NCBI RefSeq assembly: GCF_000186865.1
Contig: NW_008705578.1
Location: 291,359 to 331,053 of the forward strand
DNA from: Aureococcus anophagefferens
Lineage: Eukaryota; Sar; Pelagophyceae; Pelagomonadales; Pelagomonadaceae
DNA length: 39,695 bases
Direction: 5' to 3'
How positions within the stretch are numbered: the stretch's first letter is position 1; the number at the start of each line of letters is the position of its first letter. This document shows positions 1-8,871 of this stretch, piece after piece. A program made the position numbers and the translations under genes. The notes beneath the pieces were generated by a model that did not search any database, was not told where the DNA came from, and saw only the letters and a program-made list of their open reading frames with translations.

Positions 1-622
1 GCTTGTCGACCCAGTCCCGGAGGCGCTGCTCCGTCATGTCGCCCTCGTTGACCTGGTCCAGGGGCAGCCCGATGAAGGTGTCGCCCCGCAGCGCCTTGGA
101 CCCCTCGTGCTGGTAGCCCGCCGCCGGCGTGTGGCCGAAGCCGACGCCCGCGCCGCGAGAGCCCATGACCTCGTAGAGCTCGTCGATGGCGTCGCAGAAG
201 TTGCCGCCGTAGCCCACGGAGTCGCCGCAGCCGAAGACGGCGACGTTCTTGCCCGCGAGGTCGATGCCCGGCAGCCCGTCGTCCTCGTAGTACCACTCGT
301 CCCAGTCCGTGCCGGACCGCTCCGTGTCCGCGCCCGTGTTCCACGTCGGGCACCCGACGAGCAGGCAGTCGTGGCCCAGCAGGTCCTCGACGCTGTCGCA
401 CTCGTCGACGAGGAAGGACGTCTCGCCCGCCGCGCCGCCGAGCTTCTCGTTGACGATCGCGACGAGCAGGTCCGCGGCGGCCTCCGTGGCCTGGCCCTGC
501 GTGCCGTAGTAGACGCCGACCTTGCTCATGCCGAGGAGCGTCCGCGGTCGCAGGTGCTGGGCGCGCGGCGCGACGAGCGCCGCGGCGCCCGTCGCCAGAG
601 CGGCGACGTACATTGGGGCCAT
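1..622 (-). CDS. isiB: Flavodoxin with N-terminal targeting extension (3' end off the window)
   Basis: FMN-binding electron carrier that replaces ferredoxin in photosynthetic electron transport, typically under iron limitation. Seen: after a ~31-residue extension, the mature part opens with KVGVYYGTQGQ, the phosphate-binding loop of short-chain flavodoxins. It is followed by LLVGCPTWNTG and the acidic WDEWYYED stretch, the two FMN-binding loops, then VAVFGCGDSVGYGGNFCDA. It ends at the edge on RLRDWVDK, so only a few C-terminal residues are missing. The start chosen is ATG at 622. A second ATG at 613 and the mature-type MSKVG at about residue 32 are alternatives. The hydrophobic alanine-rich leader followed by an Arg-rich stretch resembles a bipartite plastid presequence (inference). 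It is transcribed in the same direction as the downstream helicase gene, 148 bases away. Confidence 0.93.
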   Translation of the reverse strand, partial: MAPMYVAALATGAAALVAPRAQHLRPRTLLGMSKVGVYYGTQGQATEAAADLLVAIVNEKLGGAAGETSFLVDECDSVEDLLGHDCLLVGCPTWNTGADTERSGTDWDEWYYEDDGLPGIDLAGKNVAVFGCGDSVGYGGNFCDAIDELYEVMGSRGAGVGFGHTPAAGYQHEGSKALRGDTFIGLPLDQVNEGDMTEQRLRDWVDK

Positions 623-770
623 CGCGCAGTCGGCAACCTTGAGCGGCACGGCGCGGCGAAGGCTGTGACGCTTTGCACGCGCTCCCTCGATCTCCACAGC
701 TCGGAGCTCAAGATAACGTTGCAGGGCAATGAGCACTTCAACGAGCTGCAACTTCCTGAAGAGTCCGCGC

Positions 771-3282
771 TTACGACTGCGCGCAGCCCTTCGAGGAGGA
801 CGTGGAGGACGCCTTCCTCTTCTCCTCGAAGGGCGGCATGAGGATCTTGACGCCGGCCGCGGGGAAGTGGGAGTCGGAGAGGGCGATGTCGCCCGCGGCG
901 ATCTTCGCGTGGAGCTTGACGATGTCCTCCTCGACGGTATTCTTGAAGCAGAAGCGCGTGACGAGGACGTCCTTGGTCTGGCCGAGGCGGTGGATGCGGC
1001 CCGCGGCCTGGACCTCCGTGCCCGGGTCGAGCATGGGCTCCATGAGGTAGACGCGCGTCGCCGCCGTGAGCGTGATGCCGACGTTGCCGCTGCGCGTCGT
1101 GATGACGAAGACCGTCGCCGGCGCGCCCCGCTTGCCGAGGCCGCTCTGGAACGTGCGGATGTGCTTGTCGCGGTCGTTGGCCGACGTGCCGCCCGTGAAC
1201 TCGCACACCACGAAGCCGTCGTCGCGGAGCGCGGCGCACGCGGCCTTGTGGAGGCGGTTGTAGGCCGTGAAGACGACGGCGTGGCACGACGCGTCGCGGC
1301 GCCGGAGGTTCGCGAGGTCCGCGCGCAGGGCGACGAGCTTCGACGACTTCTCGGGCCGGAGATTCCAGGCGTCGAGCCTGCCCGGCCGCTTCGTCGCGAC
1401 GTGCATGCGCTGGAAGGGCGGCAGCGTCGGCGCCGGGTGCGCGTCGGAGTAGGAGTTCGCCGCGGACACGAGGAAGTTGCCGAGGCAGCGCTCGAGCTCG
1501 TAGCGCTTGCCGCCGTGGCGCGAGAGGCGCAGGAGCGACGTGCGCTTCGACGCGCTCGCCGTCTGAAGCTCGAAGTCGTAGAGGGCCCGCTCGTCGGCGG
1601 ACATGGTCAGCGTGACCGTCCGCGCCACGGACGCGGGCAGCGCGAGCGCGCAGGAGCCGCCGATGCGCTGCGCCTTCGTGTGGCGGATGAAGATCGGCGC
1701 GAGCTTGTCCTTGAAGGCGGCGAAGGACCCGGGGCGCTTGAGATCGAAATAATGGGCAGCCATCAGGAGGTCCTGGCGTCCGAGGAACAGGGCCTGCGTG
1801 CTGATCGAGCCCGCGCTCATGCTCATGGGCGTCGCCGTGCAGCACCAGCGCCGGAGCGACGGGACGGCGTCGGCGTAGTTGCGCTTCGCGGACGCCGTGC
1901 CGAAGAGGTGCGACTCGTCGACGACGACGCGGTGGAATTCGTAGTCTTTCGTCCAGTCGGGCCAGGAGAACGTCGTCGTCGAGATGATGACGTCGGGCGG
2001 GTTCGCCGTGGTCTGGCTCTCGTCGAGGAACTTGGCCGTTTTGCCCTTCGAGGTCGGGTGGAAGCGGCGGACGACGAGGCCGGGCGCGTGCCGCGCGCAC
2101 TCGTCCTCCCACTGGCCCAGCAGGGAGACAGAGGTGAACACCACCGTCGTCTTGAGTTTCGGGCGCTGCGGCGCCTTCGAGTCGCCCGCGGCGTAGAAGT
2201 CCGCGCTGTGCCACGGCAGGAGCGCTTTGACTTGGGCGTCGTATGCCTTTCTGGCGTCGCCGTGTTGCTTCCGGTACTTGTCGCCCATCTTTGAGAAGAG
2301 GTCGAAGTCGAACTCGGGCTCCTTGAGCTGCGCGAGCTTCGACCGGTTCGTCCGGATGGTCTGGATCTGGTCCGCGGTCGGCGCCGCGGCGGCGGACGGG
2401 TTCGCGGCCACGAGCGCGAGGACGGCGCAGGTCTTGCCTACCAAGCGCGCCGGTAACGATGTTCCATCGTTTTCCCGCCCCAAATCTCTCGAAAATCGCC
2501 GCTCGACACCGGGACTTGCCCATGCCCACCTCCTGCGCGAGGAAGCCGCCGGCGACGCCGTGGTCGCCGCGGGGCGCCGTCGGCGACGTCTCCACCTCGA
2601 CCATGCGCGCCAGGGCCTGCTTCTGGTAGTGGCGCAGCGGCGTGACGACGGCCGCGGGCTGCGGCGCCTCGACGGGGTGGACGACGGCCAGCGCCGCGAG
2701 GAGCGCGTCGAGCGTGTGCGTCGCCGGGTTGGGCACGACGGCGCCCGCCGCCGCGGGCGGCGCGGCGCCCGTCCGCGCGGCCTCGCGCTGCTTCCGCCAG
2801 TAGGGGTCGCCGGCCGTCGCCTCGCAGTGGCGGTCCCAGCTCCCGCACTTGGCGGCGGGCGCGTCGCAGACGTAGCAGTAGCAGTTGGCGCAGTGCTTCC
2901 GCGGGTCCGCGTGGAACGGGCACGTCACGCAGTTCTCGCGCGCGTGCGGGAAGTCGGCCAGCGCGTTCGAACCCGTCGTGCCGACGAGCTCGATCTCGTC
3001 GTCGCCGCCGCCGCCCGGCTGCTTGTTGGCCGCCGGCCGCATGCGCGGCGGCGGCGGCGGCGCCACGGGCAGCGCGGGCGCCGCGGCGCGGGGCCGCGGC
3101 TCGAGTTTGGCCTTCTTCGCCGCCGCCGCATCCGCGGCCGGCGCCGGGGCGCGCTTCTGTGCGACCGGCGGCTCCTCGTCGGAGTCGCTGCACAAGTCGA
3201 TGGAGGCGCGCACGTTGGCGTTGTTCGAGACGGCCGGCTCCGAGTCGGAGTCGCTGCAGAGGTCGATGATGGGGGCGTCCAT
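771..3282 (-). CDS. SNF2-family ATP-dependent helicase/translocase with SUMO-interacting motifs (2 exons)
   Basis: CDS = complement(771..2437, 2520..3282), 809 aa. The start is the ATG at 3282, because the protein then opens with IIDLCSDSDSEP and, shortly after, SIDLCSDSDEEP. These are two hydrophobic-plus-acidic SUMO-interacting motifs; EIELVG further on may be a third. A cysteine-rich segment follows at about residues 135-180 (CVTCPFH, CANCYCYVCD, HC), probably zinc-binding. The helicase core has the P-loop EVGMGKT (254-257, rebuilt across the intron), DESH at about 428 and motif VI QAAGRIHRLGQ at about 731. No RING is visible between the two helicase lobes, so a Rad5/SHPRH assignment is not secure. 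Likely role: nuclear DNA translocase acting on SUMOylated chromatin or repair sites (inference). An in-frame ATG-less extension runs up to 3438, and I consider it untranslated. Confidence 0.88.
2438..2519 (-). other. 82-nt GC-AG intron of the SNF2 gene
   Basis: The two halves of the helicase lie in different frames and meet inside the Walker A motif. Only one junction restores GMGKT: exon 1 ends ATG-G (2520) and exon 2 resumes GC-AAG-ACC (2437). The intron then starts GCAAGT, the classic donor of GC-AG introns, and ends GGTAG. GGCAAG is present at both boundaries. Inside is a perfect 7-bp hairpin (AACGATG-GAA-CATCGTT). No GT donor nearby keeps the motif. Confidence 0.8.
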
Positions 3283-3529
3283 GCTCTCGAACCGGCGAAG
3301 GAGCCCGTCGGCGCGAGGCTCGGCGCGTCGTCGGCGAAGGTCGTCGACGGCCCGGGCGTTTTCGGCCGCGGTCGAAGGCGCAGGCGGGCACAAAGCAAAG
3401 GCGCAGCGGCAACATCTCGGCAACGACCTATTCAACATGTTCGCGGACGTGTCTAAGACGTGTCTCTCGAAGGTTCTCGAACCCAGGCTCCGGGCTCAAG
3501 ACTACGCGAAGGACAGTGCGCACTCTTAG

Positions 3530-3982
3530 TCACGTCGCGTCCGGCGGCGCGGCGCCCTGCTTGCCGCCGAGCATGCCGCCGGAGAGCGCGATGACCTCGT
3601 CGACGTCCGCCTCCGTGAGCTTCTCCTCGCAGTCCTCGACGATGGCGTAGACGACGACGGGCACCGTCGGCGCGAGGTTGACGATCTGCAGGATGTCCCG
3701 CGGGTTCAGGCCGAGGTCCCGCGCCTGGCCGTCGCCCGCGCCCCGCATGAACCCGACGCACGACGCGACCTGGTCGACGGTCTGCGACCCGGCGACCGTC
3801 TTCTCGAGGTACTCGACGGCGGCCTTCGTGGCGCCGTCGACCTCGCGCGACCGCTTGCCCGACCCGCCGAACTTGGGCTTCTTGCGGTCGCGCTCGCCGT
3901 CGCGCCGCGCGGCGCGCTCCCGCAGCATCTCGAGCGCCTCGACGTTCGTCACGTTGCCCCGGTTCGAGTGGATGATCTTCAT
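3530..3982 (-). CDS. RPC9: DNA-directed RNA polymerase III subunit RPC9 (CRCP/Rpc17 family)
   Basis: 150 aa, a typical length. In RNA polymerase III, RPC9 forms the stalk with RPC8 and contacts the initiation factor. The N-terminus (MKIIHSNRGNVTNVEALEML) matches the family start, where a conserved Asn and an aliphatic helix follow the first strand. The C-terminal HRDC-like part reads LNPRDILQIVNLAPTVP, then VYAIVEDCEEKLTEADVDEV, which is the diagnostic NLxP...EE(S/C)EERLTEE pattern. A basic linker (RRDGERDRKKPKFGGSGKRSRE) separates the two, longer than in animals. Start at ATG 3982; single exon. It lies in tandem upstream of the helicase and head-to-head with the next gene across 187 bp (3983-4169), so that spacer probably serves as a shared promoter. 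Confidence 0.88.
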   Translation of the reverse strand: MKIIHSNRGNVTNVEALEMLRERAARRDGERDRKKPKFGGSGKRSREVDGATKAAVEYLEKTVAGSQTVDQVASCVGFMRGAGDGQARDLGLNPRDILQIVNLAPTVPVVVYAIVEDCEEKLTEADVDEVIALSGGMLGGKQGAAPPDAT

Positions 3983-4169
3983 CTGGTGTGGTGCGTTTGT
4001 GACGCGGTTCTGCGGGGTCTCAGGTCAGCTAATCCCGCTGTCACGGCGTGGAGAGGCCGCCCATGCGCCTCGGACGAGGGGGAGAGCACCTCGATCGGAC
4101 CGCGTGTTGAAGCGCGGTGCGATCGCCGCCCACGCCGCCGTCGACAACAGTGGACTCGCGCACCGACCG

Positions 4170-5681
4170 ATGCTCGGGCGGTCCGGCATCCTCTGCGCCC
4201 TCGTGGCGTGCGGCCTCCTGGCCCTCGTGGAGGTCGAGGGCAAGGGCAAGAAGGCGTCCCTGAAGCGCAACTCGGCCATGCACAAGAAGCGGAAGCGCTC
4301 GAGCTCCAGCAAGCGCCGCCGGCGCCCGCGCTACGACGACGACGACGACTTCGGCGAGGACGACGACGACGACTTCGACGGCTACGGCCGCGAGAGCCGC
4401 CAGGTCGACTACTACCGGCCGCGGCGCAAGCCGCAGGGCCCGACGATGCTGCAGCGCGCGCAGCGCATGGCGGCCGAGGCGTCGAAGAAGGCGCTCGAGA
4501 CGACGAAGACGGCGGCGTCGCGGGCCAAGGTCCTCGCGGCGGAGGCCGCCGTCAAGGGCCACGAGGCGAGCCGCCTGGCCAAGGCCTACTACAGCAGCGA
4601 GTACGAGAAGTTTTTGCTCACGGCGACGTGGCCGAGCGACCAGCGCGTGTCGCCGCAGCTCGCGAAGCGGCTCGTCGAGTCCGTCGCGCGCTTCCCCGCG
4701 CGGCCCCACGCGCTGCCCGACGACGACCCCTACCGCGTGACCCTGCGCAAGCTCTGGAAGAAGATGGTCGAGAAGGACTGGCGGACGACGACGAAGGCGC
4801 TCTACCTGCTCCACGCGCTGAGCCGGTCGACGCCGACGAAGAACGCGCGGGCCCTGAGCCGCACGCTCAAGTCCATGGTCGGCGACGCCGACCCCAAGAG
4901 CGGCAAGAAGTACTTCTCGCGCCGCGAGCTCGTCGCGCTCCGGGACGCCGACGACGCCGGCGGCCGCGCGGCGCTCGTCGACGCGTACGCGGGCTTCGTG
5001 CTCCGGCGGGCGCTGCTCTTCGCGGGCAAGTTCGAGGACGTGAGCCCGCCGTCGAAGAAGAAGAAGGCCGCGGCGCCGGAGGCCTGCGACGCCGACGCCG
5101 ACGCCGCGCTCCTCAAGCGCGCGCAGAACGCGCTCCTCGTCGCGGACCACGCGCTCCAGTTCGTCGCCGTCGCCCTCGACGACGGCGACCCGCGCCGCGC
5201 CCACCTCGTCGTCGTCTCCTGCCTCGAGCTCGTCGTCGCGGACCTCGTCGAGGCCTGGGGCGCCGCGGGCGCCGCGCTCGGCCCGCTCCTCGCCGCGGCC
5301 GCGGGCGACGGCGACGACGCGACGGCCGCCGGCGCGCGCGACGCCGCGGCCAAGTACGCGGCGCTCCGACCCAAGGTCAAGAAGGCCGCCAAGGCCGCGC
5401 TGAAGACGCTCCGCTTCTTCGACCTCCGCGTCTCCGCGGACCTGTCCGCGGGCGACGTCGACGACGCGGCCCTCGAGGCGGCCCTCGCCAAGGGCGGCGG
5501 CGCCGAGGAGGCCGAGGACGACGACGAGGACGACGAGGCCGACGAGGAGGACGACGACGACGAGGACGAGGAGGACGAAGAGGAGGAGGACGAGGAGGAC
5601 GAGGAAGAGGAGGAGGACGAGGAGGACGAGGAGGACGAGGACGACTTCGAGGAGGAGGACGACGAGGACGACGACGAGTAG
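4170..5681 (+). CDS. ANTH/ENTH-like domain protein with signal peptide and acidic tail
   Basis: 503 aa from the ATG at 4170, chosen because it begins a clear signal peptide (LGRSGILCALVACGLLALVEV); the open frame upstream has no such feature. Next come a basic Lys/Arg/Ser stretch, an Asp-run (about 50-75) and an Ala/Lys helix. A helical domain at about 145-290 contains FLLTATWPSDQRVSPQLAKRL and KDWRTTTKALYLLHALSRS. The latter closely resembles the (N/S)WRxxxKALxLLxxLL core helix of ENTH/ANTH domains, which bind phosphoinositides in clathrin adaptors. The last ~60 residues are nearly all Asp/Glu. An ENTH-type fold behind a signal peptide is odd, since known adaptors are cytosolic. It could instead be a lumenal helical-repeat protein or a Ca2+-buffering acidic protein. 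The domain call is a resemblance only. Confidence 0.55.
   Translation: MLGRSGILCALVACGLLALVEVEGKGKKASLKRNSAMHKKRKRSSSSKRRRRPRYDDDDDFGEDDDDDFDGYGRESRQVDYYRPRRKPQGPTMLQRAQRMAAEASKKALETTKTAASRAKVLAAEAAVKGHEASRLAKAYYSSEYEKFLLTATWPSDQRVSPQLAKRLVESVARFPARPHALPDDDPYRVTLRKLWKKMVEKDWRTTTKALYLLHALSRSTPTKNARALSRTLKSMVGDADPKSGKKYFSRRELVALRDADDAGGRAALVDAYAGFVLRRALLFAGKFEDVSPPSKKKKAAAPEACDADADAALLKRAQNALLVADHALQFVAVALDDGDPRRAHLVVVSCLELVVADLVEAWGAAGAALGPLLAAAAGDGDDATAAGARDAAAKYAALRPKVKKAAKAALKTLRFFDLRVSADLSAGDVDDAALEAALAKGGGAEEAEDDDEDDEADEEDDDDEDEEDEEEEDEEDEEEEEDEEDEEDEDDFEEEDDEDDDE
5503..5678 (+). repeat. GAG/GAC codon repeat encoding a poly-Asp/Glu tail
   Basis: An almost pure purine-rich trinucleotide tract (gag, gac, gaa) encodes ~58 consecutive acidic residues with only a few Ala and Phe, then the stop codon. 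It is a slippage-prone microsatellite, so length variation between strains is expected. Confidence 0.85.
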
Positions 5682-5774
5682 GCGTCCCCCCACCCCGCGG
5701 CCCGCGCGCCAAGAGCGCGGACCGAAAGCGCCTAACAAAGATCAACGTCACACTGCACGTTTAGCTCGATAGGA

Positions 5775-5780
5775 TATAAA
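5775..5780 (+). promoter_or_regulatory. TATA-box-like element
   Basis: TATAAA lies about 30 bases upstream of the ATG at 5810 in a locally AT-rich patch of an otherwise very GC-rich spacer. If it is functional, the 5' UTR would be only a few bases long. Weak evidence: one hexamer. Confidence 0.3.
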
Positions 5781-5809
5781 CTGCAGCCGCGTTGTCGAAG
5801 GAGCCCAAC

Positions 5810-8800
5810 ATGGCGGCGCCCAAGGCGCAGGACATGAGCGTCCGCGACGAGGACACGCTGGCCCAGGACCAGAGCCTGGACCGGCTCCAGGCGTCCATGA
5901 AGAAGACGCTGGGCTTCGACGGGGGCCCGACGGGCCTCGTCCACATGGACACGAGCGAGCTCCACCAGTTCATGGGCGAGCTCGGGGAGAAGATGGCGCA
6001 GCACGATCGCCTCGTCGTGTCGCCGCCCTGGCTCGAGCACCTCCAGGCGAAGCTCGGCGCCCTCGAGGGCGAGGTGACGTCGCTGCGGGGCACGGTCAAG
6101 GCCCAGGAGGCGGAGTTGAAGGACTACGCGAGGCGGGCCGCGGCGACGGCGCGCGCGGGCGCGGTCGCCGCGGCGCCGGCGCCGGCCTTCCCCGACGGCG
6201 ACTTTGGTGATAATGAGTCGAGCGACGGCGACGACGCGGGGCCGCGCCGCGCGACGACCGCGGACCTGGAAGAATTAGAAAAACGCCTCATGCTCGAGTG
6301 CGTCGCGTACCCGGAGATGGAGAAGCGCCTCATGGCGCTCCACGAGTCCGTGACGCGCACGGACGAGGTCGCGAAGTTGGACGTCAAGGCGCAGCTCGTG
6401 ACCTTCAGCATCGACCTCGAGCGCATGCGGAAGACGGTCGAGATCGCGCCGTCCGTCGGCGAGCTCACGGCCCTTAAGGACATGTACGGCGGCAAATTGA
6501 AAGCTCTAAAGACCTTCCTCAACGAGAAGCTCACGTCCATCGAGCGCGACATTCGGTTAGAGAGCTCGAGCGAGAGCATGCGCATCGAGAACACGGTCAT
6601 CGAGAAGGAGGTGAAGAACACGGAGGAGATGGAGACGATGAAGGAGCAGATCCGCGTGCTCCAGGAGGAGCTGGAGTTTTTGCGGGACGACAACCAGAAG
6701 CAGTCCGGCGTGCTCGACGCGCGCATCAGCGACAACCAGACGACCTTCGAGGGCCAGCTCGCGGAGGTCCGCGAGGAGGTCGAGGGCAGGGCGGCACAAG
6801 AGAGCGACATTCCCAACTTCAAAGGCTCATATCTCGGCCGTTTTCCACTCGTTTCGGCTGATTTTTGGACGAGCGATCATCTCTCGGAACGGTCTCGACG
6901 CGTGGATGTTTTTTTTTCCGTAACGCTTGCGCGCGGAACACTCACGTTGAAGCGACGTTGAATCACTCCTGTGCTGCCCAGGTCAAGGGCCAGAACGACA
7001 AGCTCAAGGAGATCCAGGCGCTCGCGCAATCCCTCGAAAAGAACCAGGACAGCATGGCGCACCGCGAGGCCGAGCTCATGGGCCTCATCGGCGACAACCG
7101 GTCGAAGAACGAGGGCACGGTGTCGCAGATCCAGGGCGACGTCACGTTCCTCAAGTCGCTCATCGACGGCAACACGAACCAGTTCAAGCAGCTCAAGGAG
7201 GAGGCCAACGAGCTCGAGAGCCGCGTCGACGGCATCGAGGTCACCCTCGACCAGGCCCAGAAGCGGTCCATGGCCAACAACGCCAAGCTCAAGGAAACCG
7301 AGAAGCGCACGAGCCAGCTCGAGGCGGACCTCGAGGCGATCAAGACGTCGGACCTCGCGGACATCACGACGGGTTTGGACGCCTTCAAGGAAGAAGTGAA
7401 GATGAAGGACGAGGCCGTGCAGAACGCGCTCACGGAGCACCAGACGCAGATGGACACGACGGCCTCCAAGCTCGCCAAGGCCGAGCAGGAGGTCTACCAC
7501 GTCATCCCGCCCAAGCTCAACGAGCAGGACATGATCATCGCCGCGCTCAAGAACCAGGTCGAGGAGCACAAGACGTCCCAGGACGAGTGGAACGAGAAGA
7601 CGACGGACCACATGACGGAAGTGGAAGAAAAGACGACCATCGAGCTCGCGGACCTCTCGGGCAACGGCAAGCAGAACACGCTGGCCATCGGCGGCCTCGA
7701 GGCCGACCTCGCCGCGACGAAGCACACGGTGTCGCGCGACCAGGAGCACATGCGCGGCGTCGAGTCGACCGTCGGCCAGAACCACGGCGTCATCTCCAAG
7801 GCCGTCGACGTGCTCAAGACGGACGCGGAGCGCCGCTTCCAGCACCAGGAGGCCCAGCTCGGCTCCGAGATCGGCAAGCTCCGGGACCAGATGAAGGACC
7901 TCTTCAACTCCATGGAGCACGAGATGTCGTCGAAGATCAAGCACAGTCACAACAGCCCCATCCACCTGTCCGCCGAGGACCAGAAGCAGCACCTCCGGAA
8001 CCAGGCGTCCGCGCTCGCGAAGATCTCCATCCGCTTCGAGCAGCAGAGCCACGAGAAGGGCAAGCCCGCCAAGGAGCTGCCCCGCGACATGTGCCGCACG
8101 ATCTCGCTCGTGACCCAGGAGATGGCCGACTACATCGCGCAGAAGGCCGACGTCTGGGCCATCGAGCAGACGATCCACGGCGCGCCCGAGGACCACCCCT
8201 ACAGCGACTCGACCATCGAGACGCGGCGCCAGCGCATCTTCCAGAACTTCATGGAGCTCGTCAGCGAGGAGATCACGCGCCGCTACCCGGACGCGGGCTC
8301 GATCCGCCAGGACGCGCGCGCGATGACCATCCGCAAGATCCAGGTCGCCATCGAGATGGCCCTGTCCAAGTTCGACCAGGTCACGGTCGTCGGCAACTCG
8401 CGGCTCCTCGCGCGCCGCCTCGACGTGCCCAAGTGCGTCACGTGCGACCGGCCGCTCTACAACCGGAAGAACCCCTACAAGGACATCGGCAAGCTCCAGG
8501 ACACGCCCATCATCGAGGGCCTCAGCCGGCCCGAGTCTTCCGCGGCCTACACGAACCCGCCGACGGAGCTCGGCTTCCACGGCACGCGGCCCGCGACGTC
8601 CGAGCGGCGGAGCCCGCACTACCAGAAGCAGCTGCGGAACCAGGAGATCAACAAGCAGCGCCTCCAGGAGGCGGGCACGGGCGGGCGGCCCAAGGCCGTC
8701 ATGCGCGGCGGCTTCCGCATGCCCAAGGGCCAGCTCTCCGAGGAGATCCAGATGCGCATGACGCCCAACGTCATCGAGGCCCAGCGGTCCCTCGACTCGC

Positions 8801-8868
8801 AGGACGAGCAGGACCCCCTCATGATGCAGACGTCGGCGTCCCTCCCGAACCTGAACCCCTCGCGATAA
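5810..8868 (+). CDS. Large coiled-coil protein with C-terminal Cys-pair domain (2 exons)
   Basis: CDS = join(5810..6778, 6982..8868), 951 aa. The ATG at 5810 has a good context (AACATGG); the frame also runs upstream but only from a TTG. Residues ~50-650 are heptad-like coiled coil, rich in Glu/Lys/Gln with almost no Pro, apart from an Ala/Pro/Asp linker near 120-145. The C-terminal third is a compact domain: PRDMCRTISLVTQEMADYIA, then VVGNSRLLARRLDVP and CVTCDRPLYNRKNPY (Cys808, Cys811), then a basic disordered tail. The C-terminal Cys-x-x-Cys-Asp-Arg-Pro block reminds me of the DUF4795/QRICH2 class of ciliary coiled-coil proteins, but I cannot confirm that. Likely cytoskeletal or flagellar scaffold (inference). 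The single intron joins phase 0 between Glu-Glu and Val-Lys-Gly-Gln. It is convergent with the next gene, with 3 bases between stop codons. Confidence 0.75.
6779..6981 (+). mobile_element. 203-nt intron with introner (non-autonomous transposon) structure
   Basis: The intron runs GTCGAG...GCCCAG. Its ends are AGGTCGAGGGC (6777-6787) and AGGTCAAGGGC (6980-6990), an 11-bp direct repeat with one mismatch, as a target-site duplication would leave. Just inside lie inverted repeats: GGGCGGCACAAGAG (6789-6802) and CTCCTGTGCTGCCC (6966-6979), 12 of 14 positions complementary. The GT donor lies in the left duplication and the AG acceptor in the right one. The interior is AT-richer than the flanking exons, with a T9 tract near 6908. 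Introners are known in Micromonas and in the pelagophyte Aureococcus. Confidence 0.72.
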
Positions 8869-8871
8869 TCG

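Noticed and set aside
3283..3438. Upstream part of the SNF2 open frame as coding
   Set aside because: The region is Cys/Arg/Pro-rich with no conserved feature. The ATG at 3282 directly precedes the first SUMO-interacting motif.
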